Part shown: piece after piece, positions 7,464-14,369 of the stretch
Numbering within the stretch: the stretch's first letter is position 1
How the letters are laid out: every line of letters begins with the position of its first letter
DNA from: an uncultured Lachnospiraceae bacterium
Lineage (GTDB): Bacteria > Bacillota > Clostridia > Lachnospirales > Lachnospiraceae
DNA: 29,536 nt
Direction of reading: 5' to 3'
Assembly (NCBI GenBank): GCA_910584115.1
Contig: CAJTYN010000017.1
Coordinates: 1 to 29,536, forward strand
Program-made: the position numbers and the translations under genes
The notes under the pieces: generated by a model
The model's database searches: none
What the model was told of the DNA's origin: nothing
The model's input: the letters and a program-made list of their open reading frames with translations, nothing else

Positions 7464-7703
7464 ATGGCACTCAAAAATCTATTTGGAAAAACAATGAAAG
7501 CGGCATCGACAGCCTGTGGATCAGCCTGCGGAGCGGGAGACAAAAAGGAAGAGAGACCAGCAGCCTGTGGTCCAGCCTGCGGAGCAGGGGATAAAAAGGA
7601 GGAGAGACCGACAGCCTGTGGATCGGCCTGCGGAGCAGGAGAGAAGAAGGAAGAAAAGCCAACGGCCTGCGGTTCGGCCTGCGGAGCAGGGGACAAGAAA
7701 TAA
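7464..7703 (+). CDS. Cys-rich tandem-repeat peptide precursor (ACGX-repeat type)
   Basis: A 79-residue peptide. A 15-residue start (MALKNLFGKTMKAAS) is followed by three full 17-residue repeats and one 13-residue partial repeat (residues 16-32, 33-49, 50-66, 67-79). The unit is TACGSACGAGDKKEERP with small changes, giving eight cysteines, all in ACGx pairs. The repeats differ at silent sites as well, so the array is not brand new. Directly downstream are a radical SAM/SPASM protein and an iron-sulfur flavoprotein-like protein, so I infer a ribosomally made substrate for Cys or alpha-carbon modification. I recall this family being called 'ACGX-repeat peptide' in protein-family collections, with no known product. 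The ATG follows AAGGAGG. There is no export signal and no obvious protease cleavage motif. Confidence 0.88.
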   Translation: MALKNLFGKTMKAASTACGSACGAGDKKEERPAACGPACGAGDKKEERPTACGSACGAGEKKEEKPTACGSACGAGDKK

Positions 7704-7724
7704 GCCTGATCTGGGAAGCATCTG

Positions 7725-7755
7725 CGGATACCCAGGCAACATGTCTGGGTATCTG
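7725..7755 (+). terminator. Hairpin between peptide gene and radical SAM gene
   Basis: GATACCCAG (7727-7735) and CTGGGTATC (7745-7753) pair perfectly around a 9-base loop, extendable by one G-U and one C-G pair. No U-tract follows, so it is more likely a partial terminator, processing site or RNA stabiliser than a full stop. It would allow more precursor than enzyme to be made from one transcript, a common need in modified-peptide operons (inference). Confidence 0.5.
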
Positions 7756-7774
7756 TCAAAAGGAGGAGATCTGG

Positions 7775-8800
7775 ATGGAATATTTTGCGTTTCAATGGCA
7801 TATCACGGAAGCGTGTGACCAGCGCTGTAAGCATTGCTATATCTATGCCCTTGGAAGTCATGCCAAGTTTAAGGAGATGGCCCTTCAGGATATGGTGACA
7901 GTGATCGAGAACTGCGTGGGATTTTGCAAAAAGGCCAAGAGACGGCCTTATCTGTATATCACCGGCGGAGATCCGATCCTGCATCCGCAGTTCTGGACTT
8001 TGGCGAGGTTACTGAAGATCGCGGGGATCCCATTTACACTCATGGGAAATCCGTTCCATCTGACGGAAGAAGTCTGCAGGAAACTGGCAGCGTATGGATG
8101 CCGGAAATACCAGTTGTCCCTCGACGGGCTCCGGGAAACCCATGACAAGATCCGCAGGCCAGGGTCTTTTGATGAGACCCTGGCGGTGATCCCGTATATC
8201 CAAAGTGCCGGGATCGATGTGGCGGTCATGTGTACGGTCTCCAGATGGAACTACAGAGAACTGCCGGAACTGATCGATGTGGTCGTGGAAAATAATGTTG
8301 ACATTTTTGCTTTTGCCAGATATTGTCCTTCGGCGGAGGACAAGGATATGTGTTGTTCCCCAGAGGAATATCATTGGATGATGGAGCAGGCATGGCAGAA
8401 ATATGAAAAATATAAAGACAGCGGCACGACTTTTAACCTGAAAGACCATCTGTGGACGCTGTTCAGATATGAAAAAGGACTATTTGATCCAAGAGATCAT
8501 CCGGATGATGCGTTTGTGTATGATGGATGCAACTGCGGTAACTGTCATCTAACGATCCTGTCGGATGGGGACGTATATGCGTGCAGGCGGATCGTGGACA
8601 GCAGGGTGGGGAACGCGCTCACCGATGATCTGTTTGAGCTGTTTACCGGTCCGGAGATGGACGCCTACCGTGTATATGAAAAATTTAAGAAATGTGCGAA
8701 ATGTGAGCTGCTCCGGTTCTGCCGGGGATGTCCTGCGGTCGCGGCCGGGTATCACGGGGATATGTACGCGCCTGACCCGCAGTGCTGGAAGGAGGTATGA
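7775..8800 (+). CDS. Radical SAM/SPASM peptide-modifying enzyme (ACGX system)
   Basis: A 341-residue radical SAM protein. The CxxxCxxC motif is C14-C18-C21, followed by the glycine-rich YITGGDP (61-67), for SAM binding. The C-terminal SPASM-type region has cysteines at about 252, 254, 257, 270, 307, 310, 316, 319 and 337, enough for two auxiliary [4Fe-4S] clusters. Such enzymes install thioether or carbon-carbon crosslinks in peptides. The adjacent Cys-rich repeat peptide is the obvious substrate (inference). ATG at 7775 follows AAAGGAGGAG. The downstream gene begins within 4 bp behind an AAGGAGG that lies inside this gene's last codons, so the two are coupled. Confidence 0.9.
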   Translation: MEYFAFQWHITEACDQRCKHCYIYALGSHAKFKEMALQDMVTVIENCVGFCKKAKRRPYLYITGGDPILHPQFWTLARLLKIAGIPFTLMGNPFHLTEEVCRKLAAYGCRKYQLSLDGLRETHDKIRRPGSFDETLAVIPYIQSAGIDVAVMCTVSRWNYRELPELIDVVVENNVDIFAFARYCPSAEDKDMCCSPEEYHWMMEQAWQKYEKYKDSGTTFNLKDHLWTLFRYEKGLFDPRDHPDDAFVYDGCNCGNCHLTILSDGDVYACRRIVDSRVGNALTDDLFELFTGPEMDAYRVYEKFKKCAKCELLRFCRGCPAVAAGYHGDMYAPDPQCWKEV

Positions 8801-8803
8801 TGG

Positions 8804-9439
8804 ATGGATGCGGAGACTTGTATCAAAAAATTAGGCTACGTGGGTGTTTTAGATTTTGCCACGGTGGATGAACATGGCGCGCCGCAGGTGAGGAATATCA
8901 GTGCCATCCACTTTGAAAAGGATGCCCTGTATTTTTTTACCGCCAGGGGAAAGGAGTTCTGTAAACAGCTTTTGGCGGACGGAAGAGTGCAGATCTTGGG
9001 CTATACCAAGTATAAAGAGAGCATCCGGCTGTCGGGGAGGGCGGTCCCGGTCCCGGATAGTGAGCAGGAAAAATGGATCCATACCATTTTTGAAGAGCAG
9101 CCTTATCTGGAGAATGTGTATCCGGGGGATACAAAAAAGATCGGGATCGTTTTTTGTGTCCGGGGATCTGTCATTGAGTATTTTGATCTTGGTGTAAGTC
9201 CAATCTTTCGTGAGACATATGGAGTTGAAGATGGAAGAGCAGGCAGGAAAGGGTACGAGATCACAAAAAGCTGCATTGGCTGTGGAAAATGTATGCAGGT
9301 CTGTCCGCAGAAAGCGGTGGAAAAGGGAGGACCGATACCTTACCGTATCGTGCAGGAGCATTGTCTGCACTGCGGCAACTGTTATGAAAACTGTCCGGAA
9401 CAGGCGATCATGAGCAGGAATGGCTGCGGCAGGGAGTGA
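8804..9439 (+). CDS. FMN-binding split-barrel protein fused to 2[4Fe-4S] ferredoxin
   Basis: 211 residues in two parts. Residues 1-140 resemble the pyridoxamine-phosphate-oxidase-like FMN-binding split barrel (GVLDFATVDEHGAPQVRNIS at the start). Residues 151-200 carry two ferredoxin motifs: C157-C160-C163-C167 and C187-C190-C193-C197. A flavin next to two [4Fe-4S] clusters is a natural electron conduit, so it could reduce the radical SAM enzyme's clusters or act on the modified peptide (inference). Translation is coupled to the radical SAM gene. The C-terminal end after the last cluster (AIMSRNGCGRE) is abrupt, and a different frame stays open across it; see findings. Confidence 0.88.
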   Translation: MDAETCIKKLGYVGVLDFATVDEHGAPQVRNISAIHFEKDALYFFTARGKEFCKQLLADGRVQILGYTKYKESIRLSGRAVPVPDSEQEKWIHTIFEEQPYLENVYPGDTKKIGIVFCVRGSVIEYFDLGVSPIFRETYGVEDGRAGRKGYEITKSCIGCGKCMQVCPQKAVEKGGPIPYRIVQEHCLHCGNCYENCPEQAIMSRNGCGRE

Positions 9440-9529
9440 CGGGGTCTTATGTGTTCCAGCAGATCCCCTATGAACATCAGATCAGGCGGTCGTTGAGTAT
9501 CCGGGATATATTGCGGGAGGTGGAAAGAA

Positions 9530-10396
9530 ATGCACAGTAAGTTACAGGAGGAACGACTGGATCATCTTCTCCGTGAATTTAAGGAGGATTCCGGGCGTTA
9601 TCGGGATCTGGAGACTGGGGATGGATATGAGGCGAAAAGAACGGCATTGCGTTCTCTGATGAATATCCGTATGCCAGGAAAGATGCGGGAAGACGTACTG
9701 CGAGTACAGGATGAATTTTTGTCCGAGGAGGTAAAGGAGAAGGGGGTCATCACGGCAGAGGAGATCCCAACGGTAAAAGACCAATATGGGTGTGACGGTC
9801 CGTATGGGGAGAAGCTGTCCCTCTGGCAGGGAGATATCACAAGGCTTGCCGTGGGTGCTATCGTAAATGCGGCCAATGCGCAGATGTTGGGATGTTTTGT
9901 GCCGTGCCATGGGTGTATCGACAATGCCATCCACAGCGCTGCAGGCATCCAGCTCCGGGAAGAATGCAGCCGCTATATGCGCCACAAAAAGATACGATAT
10001 GGACCGCAGTATGAGGAACCCACCGGGCAGGCAGTGCTGACGAAAGGGTACAGGCTCCCGGCAGAACATGTGATCCATACAGTGGGACCGATCGTCAGAG
10101 ACTGTTTGACTGATGGCTTGAAAAAGGATCTGGAAGATTGTTATCAGAATGTCCTCAAGTGTTGTATGGAAAATGGGATCAGGACAGTGGCTTTCTGCTG
10201 CATCAGTACAGGAGAGTTCCGTTTTCCCAATGAAGAGGCGGCCAGGATCGCGGTAAAGACTGTACTGCATTTTCTGGAGATATATGGGCAGGAGTTTGAC
10301 AGAGTCATCTTCAACGTGTTCAAGGATGTGGACAGGGAGATCTATGAGCGGGAACTGCAGGGCAACATAACTGGCGGTCATGAAACGTCGTCTTAA
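9530..10396 (+). CDS. Zinc-dependent macrodomain, protein-ADP-ribose hydrolase
   Basis: 288 residues. An N-terminal helical extension of about 90 residues precedes a macrodomain with GDITRL (101-106), NAAN (113-116), the zinc-site segment GCFVPCHGCIDNAIH (121-135, cysteines 122, 126 and 129 with H127) and the phosphate-loop-like CCISTGEFRFP. This is the class of macrodomain found beside SirTM sirtuins in staphylococci and streptococci, where it removes ADP-ribose from a lipoylated carrier protein. No sirtuin, lipoate ligase or GcvH-like gene is visible nearby, so its target here is open. ATG 9530 follows GGGAGGTGG. It is 90 bp downstream of the ferredoxin fusion and could share its transcript. 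Confidence 0.9.
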   Translation: MHSKLQEERLDHLLREFKEDSGRYRDLETGDGYEAKRTALRSLMNIRMPGKMREDVLRVQDEFLSEEVKEKGVITAEEIPTVKDQYGCDGPYGEKLSLWQGDITRLAVGAIVNAANAQMLGCFVPCHGCIDNAIHSAAGIQLREECSRYMRHKKIRYGPQYEEPTGQAVLTKGYRLPAEHVIHTVGPIVRDCLTDGLKKDLEDCYQNVLKCCMENGIRTVAFCCISTGEFRFPNEEAARIAVKTVLHFLEIYGQEFDRVIFNVFKDVDREIYERELQGNITGGHETSS

Positions 10397-10436
10397 GTCA
10401 GAGAGTGTCGACAAGGTCGGCGCTCTCTGAGACTTA
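10395..10436 (+). terminator. Hairpin after the macrodomain gene
   Basis: TCAGAGAGTGTCGAC (10398-10412) pairs with GTCGGCGCTCTCTGA (10416-10430), with two G-U pairs and a 3-base loop. An outer TAAGTC/GACTTA pairing extends it past a small bulge. No U-run follows on either strand, so termination is likely but not certain. It lies between the convergent macrodomain and Xre-type genes. Confidence 0.5.
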
Positions 10437-10466
10437 TGGTCCATTCAGATCATAGAGGGAAGTCGT

Positions 10467-10811
10467 TCAGGGGGACTTTTTAGAGTATTGCGGCAGATCG
10501 CTCAGCTCTTCGACACGTTTTGTGGCTTCACGTTTTCCGACACTGTTCAGAGAATCATAATATTTTAATATCCGGAGTACCTGGCCTTTGGTCGCAGTAC
10601 CATCAACATCGTCAGCCCAGCCCATCAGATAACATGGGGAGCATTCGAGGACTTCAGCCATATGTTCTATCACACACCTTTTTATGTTTTCGACTCTGCC
10701 ATTTTCATATTTAGCGATCGCAGATTTTTGGAGGCCGATCCTTTTTCCGAGTTCTTCTTGCGTCAATCCTTTGTGGACCCTTCTTTCTTTTATCCGTTCA
10801 GCCATGCACAT
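10467..10811 (-). CDS. Xre-family repressor-like regulator
   Basis: 114 residues. An N-terminal lambda-repressor-like helix-turn-helix (about 4-60) is visible in RRVHKGLTQEELGKRIGLQKSAIAKYENGR. A helical tail follows, rather than a peptidase or sensor domain. The frame is open further upstream, but the ATG at 10811 sits 8 bp from GAGGAG, so it is the best start. Its own promoter region and a divergent promoter both carry TATCATACA sequences, which suggests autoregulation and control of the divergent transcript. Small Xre proteins of this kind often come from phages or mobile elements. Confidence 0.85.
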   Translation of the reverse strand: MCMAERIKERRVHKGLTQEELGKRIGLQKSAIAKYENGRVENIKRCVIEHMAEVLECSPCYLMGWADDVDGTATKGQVLRILKYYDSLNSVGKREATKRVEELSDLPQYSKKSP

Positions 10812-10835
10812 GATATCTTCTCCTCTTTGTGTCTT

Positions 10836-10920
10836 TATCATACACTAAAAAATATAGAAATGCAATAGTTTTTTTAAAAATAAAATAATGATTGACAAAA
10901 GACTATGATAGGAGTATCAT
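10836..10920. promoter_or_regulatory. Divergent promoters with ATGATA/TATCAT operator
   Basis: Rightward: TTGACA (10892-10897), 17 bp, TATCAT (10915-10920). The inverted repeat ATGATA-N4-TATCAT (10905-10920) covers its spacer and -10. Leftward, for the Xre gene: TTGCAT, 17 bp, TATGAT (10837-10842), with the -10 inside another TATCATACA copy (10836-10844). The same 9-base word occurs at 10915-10923. This is the layout of a phage-like switch in which one repressor governs both directions. Confidence 0.55.
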
Positions 10921-10949
10921 ACAAAGTGTCTTAAATAGATACTCACGAT

Positions 10950-11030
10950 ATGATCTGGAGAGTTGAGGCGGATATGGGCCATCAGTATAGGATGACTGTA
11001 GATGGAAAAGAAAGTATCCATGCGGTTTAA
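10950..11030 (+). CDS. Possible 26-residue peptide under the divergent promoter
   Basis: An open frame from ATG 10950 to TAA 11028-11030 encodes 26 residues, with MIWRVEADMGHQYRM at the N-terminus. It is the only frame of any length on the rightward transcript before 11118. The first ATG has no clear ribosome site. The internal ATG at 10973 has a GAGG five bases upstream and would give an 18-residue product. It may be a remnant of a larger regulated gene or a non-coding leader. Confidence 0.2.
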   Translation: MIWRVEADMGHQYRMTVDGKESIHAV

Positions 11031-11055
11031 CAGTGGATCTGTCGAACGATTTTTA

Positions 11056-11084
11056 TTTCAAAATACACTATACTGCTATATAAT
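11056..11084 (+). promoter_or_regulatory. Promoter of the 11118 membrane protein gene
   Basis: A perfect TATAAT (11079-11084) has a weak TTTCAA (11056-11061) 17 bp upstream. It lies 33 bp before the ATG at 11118. Confidence 0.4.
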
Positions 11085-11117
11085 ATCCATATGAAATAAG
11101 TTTTGAAGGAGGGGCGT

Positions 11118-11711
11118 ATGTTATACAAGATCATGGACATGCATATATTGTTGTATGCGATGGCGGGCGTGGGTGTTTTAGGGATATTGGGCATGGCTGC
11201 CGTATGTTTGAGTTACAAAAGAAGAGTGCGAAAAGACAGCAAGTCACAGGACTTGAAAGAAAAATGGTTGAGATATTGGGGCTGTCGTGATGAACGGATG
11301 CGCCGGATGAACCGATGGGTATGGCTGCCTTCCCTTGTCAGTACATTCCTGTTATGTTTAGCGGTAGTATTTTCGAGGGTGGTCTTGCGGACGGGCATGG
11401 TTTCTTCTATATATATCCAGGCAGGACTGATCATACCACTGGTCCTCTTAGTGATGCGGCAGGCATTGGATTTTTCTTATAAAGAAGAACATATATTCCG
11501 TTCTATGGCAGAATATGTTGAGGAGAGCTGTCGGCAGGCGGCGAATGTACAGGTGATGGCCGCTGTGAGCAGGGAGCAGGAAGATGCCATGGTGGATCAT
11601 GTGGCAGGGGGGATCAAGGAGAGTACCGGAGAGAAGGGGCGGTTTGGAGAACTGCTCTCCCCAGAAGAAGAAGAGATCATGAGAGAGGTGATCCGGGAGT
11701 TTATGGGGTAA
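11118..11711 (+). CDS. Membrane protein of unknown function
   Basis: 197 residues from the ATG at 11118, which follows AAGGAGGGG. A TTG start at 11103 is also in frame but would put the ribosome site inside the gene. Hydrophobic segments lie near residues 8-30, 75-95 and 100-117. The region between them is basic, and the C-terminal third is acidic and helical, probably cytoplasmic (MAEYVEESCRQAANVQ, then LLSPEEEEIMREVIREFM). I do not recognise a family. It stands alone between the Xre switch and pgi. Confidence 0.7.
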   Translation: MLYKIMDMHILLYAMAGVGVLGILGMAAVCLSYKRRVRKDSKSQDLKEKWLRYWGCRDERMRRMNRWVWLPSLVSTFLLCLAVVFSRVVLRTGMVSSIYIQAGLIIPLVLLVMRQALDFSYKEEHIFRSMAEYVEESCRQAANVQVMAAVSREQEDAMVDHVAGGIKESTGEKGRFGELLSPEEEEIMREVIREFMG

Positions 11712-11760
11712 ATGGAGGGGGCTGTCTGATAGGACTTTTGGAGAATAATATGCAGATATG

Positions 11761-11789
11761 TTGCGAAAAGCTGATTTATTTGCTACACT
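11761..11789 (+). promoter_or_regulatory. Putative pgi promoter
   Basis: TTGCGA (11761-11766), 17 bp, TACACT (11784-11789), both boxes four of six to consensus, 89 bp before the pgi start. The rest of the leader shows no riboswitch-like fold that I can recognise. Confidence 0.35.
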
Positions 11790-11878
11790 AAGAATGTATC
11801 TGACGTATTTTTCCAGCGCTCTGTCTGGATGGAGTGCCAGGTATACATTTTAGAGAGAAAGGATAAAGGTGGTAAGGT

Positions 11879-13228
11879 ATGAGTGATAAAGTGACTTTTG
11901 ACTATTCAAAGGCTGCATCATTTCTGGGGGCAGATGAGGTACCTGCTATGAAAGAACTAGTGATGGCCGCGAAAGAAAGACTGGTCGCGAAAAATGGACT
12001 GGGAAATGATTTCCTGGGCTGGATCGATCTCCCGGTGGCGTATGACAGAGAAGAGTTTGGCCGGATAAAAAAAGCGGCTGAGAAGATACAGAAAGATTCA
12101 CAAGTATTGCTGGTGATCGGTATCGGTGGATCCTATCTGGGAGCGAGGGCTGCTATTGAGTTTTTAAGGCACGGTTTTTATGATCAGATAACGCCTGAAC
12201 AGCGCAAGACACCAGAGATCTATTATGTTGGCAACAGCATCAGCAGTTCTTATATACAAGGTCTGATCGATGTGATCGGAGAGAGGGACTTTTCCATCAA
12301 TATGATCTCGAAGTCAGGTACGACGACAGAGCCTGCCATTGCCTTCCGGGTCTTCAAGGGGATCCTTGAGAAAAAATATGGGAAAGAAGGGGCTGCGAAA
12401 CGGATATATGCGACAACAGATAAGGCGAGAGGGGCTTTAAAGAACCTGGCTACAGAGGAAGGGTATGAGACATTTGTAGTCCCGGATGATGTAGGCGGAC
12501 GGTTCTCCGTGCTGACTGCAGTAGGATTGCTCCCGATCGCAGTCAGCGGAGCAGATATCGATCGATTGATGGAAGGTGCGGCAGCAGGCCGCAGAGCAGC
12601 ATTGGAGAATGACTTTGAGGAAAATGATGCTCTAAAATATGCCGCAGTGCGCAATATCCTGCATCGGAAGGGAAAAAATGTGGAGATCCTGGCTAACTAT
12701 GAACCCAGTCTCCATTATATCTCCGAATGGTGGAAACAGTTATACGGAGAAAGTGAAGGAAAAGATGGTAAAGGCATTTTTCCAGCATCGGTGGATCTTA
12801 CTACGGATCTTCATTCCATGGGGCAGTTTATCCAGGACGGTTCCAGGATCATGTTCGAAACTGTATTGGATGTTGAAACTTCCAGAGATGAGATCATTTT
12901 GGAAGAGGAGCCGGTTGATCTGGATGGTCTGAATTATCTGGCAGGTAAAAGTGTAGATTTTATCAATAAAAGTGCGATGAATGGTACGATCCTTGCCCAT
13001 ACAGATGGACAAGTCCCGAATCTGATGGTCCATATCCCAGCTCAGACAGAATTTTATCTGGGGCAGTTATTCTATTTCTTTGAGTTTGCATGCGGTGTCA
13101 GTGGATATGTGCTGGGTGTGAATCCTTTTGATCAGCCGGGGGTTGAGAGTTATAAAAAGAATATGTTTGCTCTCCTTGGAAAACCTGGTTTTGAAAAAGA
13201 GAGAGAAGAGTTGATGAAAAGACTGTAG
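11879..13228 (+). CDS. pgi: Glucose-6-phosphate isomerase
   Basis: A 449-residue cytoplasmic glycolytic enzyme interconverting glucose-6-phosphate and fructose-6-phosphate. Phosphate-binding motifs are GIGGSYLGAR (81-90) and SKSGTTTEPA (144-153). The catalytic glutamate lies in LYGESEGKDGKG (E291), the conserved histidine in TDLHSMGQF (H312), and the C-terminal lysine in QPGVESYKKNMF. The length matches the short, about 450-residue bacterial form. ATG 11879 follows AAGGTGG. It appears monocistronic, with its own promoter and a hairpin after the stop. Confidence 0.97.
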   Translation: MSDKVTFDYSKAASFLGADEVPAMKELVMAAKERLVAKNGLGNDFLGWIDLPVAYDREEFGRIKKAAEKIQKDSQVLLVIGIGGSYLGARAAIEFLRHGFYDQITPEQRKTPEIYYVGNSISSSYIQGLIDVIGERDFSINMISKSGTTTEPAIAFRVFKGILEKKYGKEGAAKRIYATTDKARGALKNLATEEGYETFVVPDDVGGRFSVLTAVGLLPIAVSGADIDRLMEGAAAGRRAALENDFEENDALKYAAVRNILHRKGKNVEILANYEPSLHYISEWWKQLYGESEGKDGKGIFPASVDLTTDLHSMGQFIQDGSRIMFETVLDVETSRDEIILEEEPVDLDGLNYLAGKSVDFINKSAMNGTILAHTDGQVPNLMVHIPAQTEFYLGQLFYFFEFACGVSGYVLGVNPFDQPGVESYKKNMFALLGKPGFEKEREELMKRL

Positions 13229-13244
13229 GTCCTATCTATAGATC

Positions 13245-13280
13245 GATGCGGAACAGTGGAGTGTAAGGCTGTTCCGCATC
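13245..13280 (+). terminator. Hairpin after pgi
   Basis: A perfect 12-bp inverted repeat GATGCGGAACAG (13245-13256) / CTGTTCCGCATC (13269-13280) with a 12-base loop, 16 bp after the pgi stop. No T-run follows on the plus strand. It also faces the end of the convergent 87-residue gene, so it may serve both. Confidence 0.55.
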
Positions 13281-13308
13281 AGATACCATATCTTGATATA
13301 TCCATAGC

Positions 13309-13572
13309 TCATTCTTCGATGAGTTGGATCTCTAAATATTCAAAGTCGATGTGTTCGATAAAATTATCCTGATAAAATCTGGTTTTTGAGAGGCGCTGAA
13401 ATTCCTGGATGTTTCCGTTCAGCCATATGGGAGTCTGCAGATCAAATTCATAGCAGATATCTTCCAGGCTCTGGAAAACTTTTTGCGTTCTCGTGTTCTG
13501 TGTCTCGTTGCATATGACGGTATCCCGGATCATACGATTGTCTTTCCATTCCTTACCCCACATACGAAACAT
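13309..13572 (-). CDS. Conserved small protein of unknown function
   Basis: 87 residues, no membrane segment or signal, mixed acidic and aromatic (QTPIWLNGNIQEFQR, then NFIEHIDFEYLEIQLIEE). From memory, very similar small proteins starting with a Met-Trp-Gly motif and ending in an acidic FDYLEIQ-type tail are widespread in Lachnospiraceae without known function. The ATG at 13572 follows GGGAGG. A strong promoter lies upstream, divergent from the Xre-like gene. Confidence 0.8.
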   Translation of the reverse strand: MFRMWGKEWKDNRMIRDTVICNETQNTRTQKVFQSLEDICYEFDLQTPIWLNGNIQEFQRLSKTRFYQDNFIEHIDFEYLEIQLIEE

Positions 13573-13633
13573 AAAGGCCTCCCTCGATCATTGAAATATT
13601 GTGGCATCTGCAGATCATTGCGTACTTTGTGGT

Positions 13634-13706
13634 ATCATAATGCAATAAATATATTTTGTCAAGTGATTTGTAATTCAATGACAAATGCCTATGATCATGC
13701 GATAAT
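13634..13706. promoter_or_regulatory. Back-to-back promoters for the 13572 and 13727 genes
   Basis: Minus strand: TTGACA (13657-13662), 17 bp, TATGAT (13634-13639), serving the 87-residue protein. Plus strand: ATGACA (13678-13683), 17 bp, GATAAT (13701-13706), serving the helix-turn-helix gene 20 bp downstream. The -35 boxes lie about 15 bp apart, so the two could influence each other. Confidence 0.6.
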
Positions 13707-13726
13707 ATGAAAAAGGATGTGAGGAT

Positions 13727-14041
13727 ATGTGTTACCCGATCATTGATCAAGATAAAACAGGAAAGAATATCTACAAACTCTGCAAGAAAAAAGGGATCAC
13801 GGTAAATAAGATCCGGGAATTCATGAATTTTGCATGTAATCAGACGATCTATCGATGGTTTCATGGGCAGGCGCTGCCTTCTTTAGATAATTTTTATGCG
13901 CTGAGCGTCCTGCTGGACGTAAGTGTGGAGCGGTTATTGGTAGACGACAGAGGGATCACTACTGTGCCTGATAAAGAGGAATGTCTTTTCATGTACAGGG
14001 AAAGGCTGCAGATCTATCAAGAATGCCTGCATGCTGCTTAA
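13727..14041 (+). CDS. Xre-type helix-turn-helix protein
   Basis: 104 residues. The first 70 form a helix-turn-helix of the Xre class: GKNIYKLCKKKGITVNKIRE, then QTIYRWFHGQALPSLDNFYAL, ending in the LLDVSVERLLV segment typical of such folds. The tail has no recognised domain. The start ATG has only a moderate ribosome site (GGATGTGAGGAT). The 32-bp gap to the next gene suggests a two-gene unit. Confidence 0.8.
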   Translation: MCYPIIDQDKTGKNIYKLCKKKGITVNKIREFMNFACNQTIYRWFHGQALPSLDNFYALSVLLDVSVERLLVDDRGITTVPDKEECLFMYRERLQIYQECLHAA

Positions 14042-14073
14042 TAAAGAAGAATATATTTTAAAGGAGAAAGACA

Positions 14074-14358
14074 TTGAAAACAGATGCGATCAAAAGCCTG
14101 TTTACCGGTAGGCCGTTCCCTTGTGAAGCTGTGCCCCCAAAAGACAGAGGATATTGGGAGGTCCTAAATGAATTCCATCAACAGTCAGAAAAGTTTATGT
14201 GCAGATTATCTACAGAGGAGAGAGAAGAATTGGAAGCTATGCAGGACCGGAGACAGGAGGCTACTCAATATGAGATAGAGGAGGCATTTATCCAGGGATA
14301 TTCATTAGGTGTACGGCTGACAGCAGAAGCGTTCCTTCTGGATCATGACCAGGAGTGA
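14074..14358 (+). CDS. DUF6809-like small protein
   Basis: 94 residues beginning from TTG at 14074, with AAGGAG about 8-9 bp upstream; no ATG in frame fits. It is acidic and helical, with MQDRRQEATQYEIEEAFIQG in the middle and a conserved-looking GYSLGVRLTAEAFL near the end. I recognise the pattern as resembling DUF6809, a family frequent in Lachnospiraceae accessory regions and unassigned in function. It is probably co-transcribed with the preceding helix-turn-helix gene. Confidence 0.65.
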   Translation: MKTDAIKSLFTGRPFPCEAVPPKDRGYWEVLNEFHQQSEKFMCRLSTEEREELEAMQDRRQEATQYEIEEAFIQGYSLGVRLTAEAFLLDHDQE

Positions 14359-14369
14359 TGATGTGTCAG

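Noticed and set aside
7509..7700. Regular 51-bp repeats as a possible CRISPR array
   Set aside because: The repeats are directly adjacent without unique spacers and keep a reading frame with a good start.
7391..7984. 197-codon minus-strand frame with repeated Pro-Ala-Pro-Gln units
   Set aside because: It is the antisense image of the ACGx repeats; it has no ribosome site and runs across the promoter and two real genes.
9542..10444. 300-codon minus-strand frame
   Set aside because: Antisense to the macrodomain gene, which has all its family motifs.
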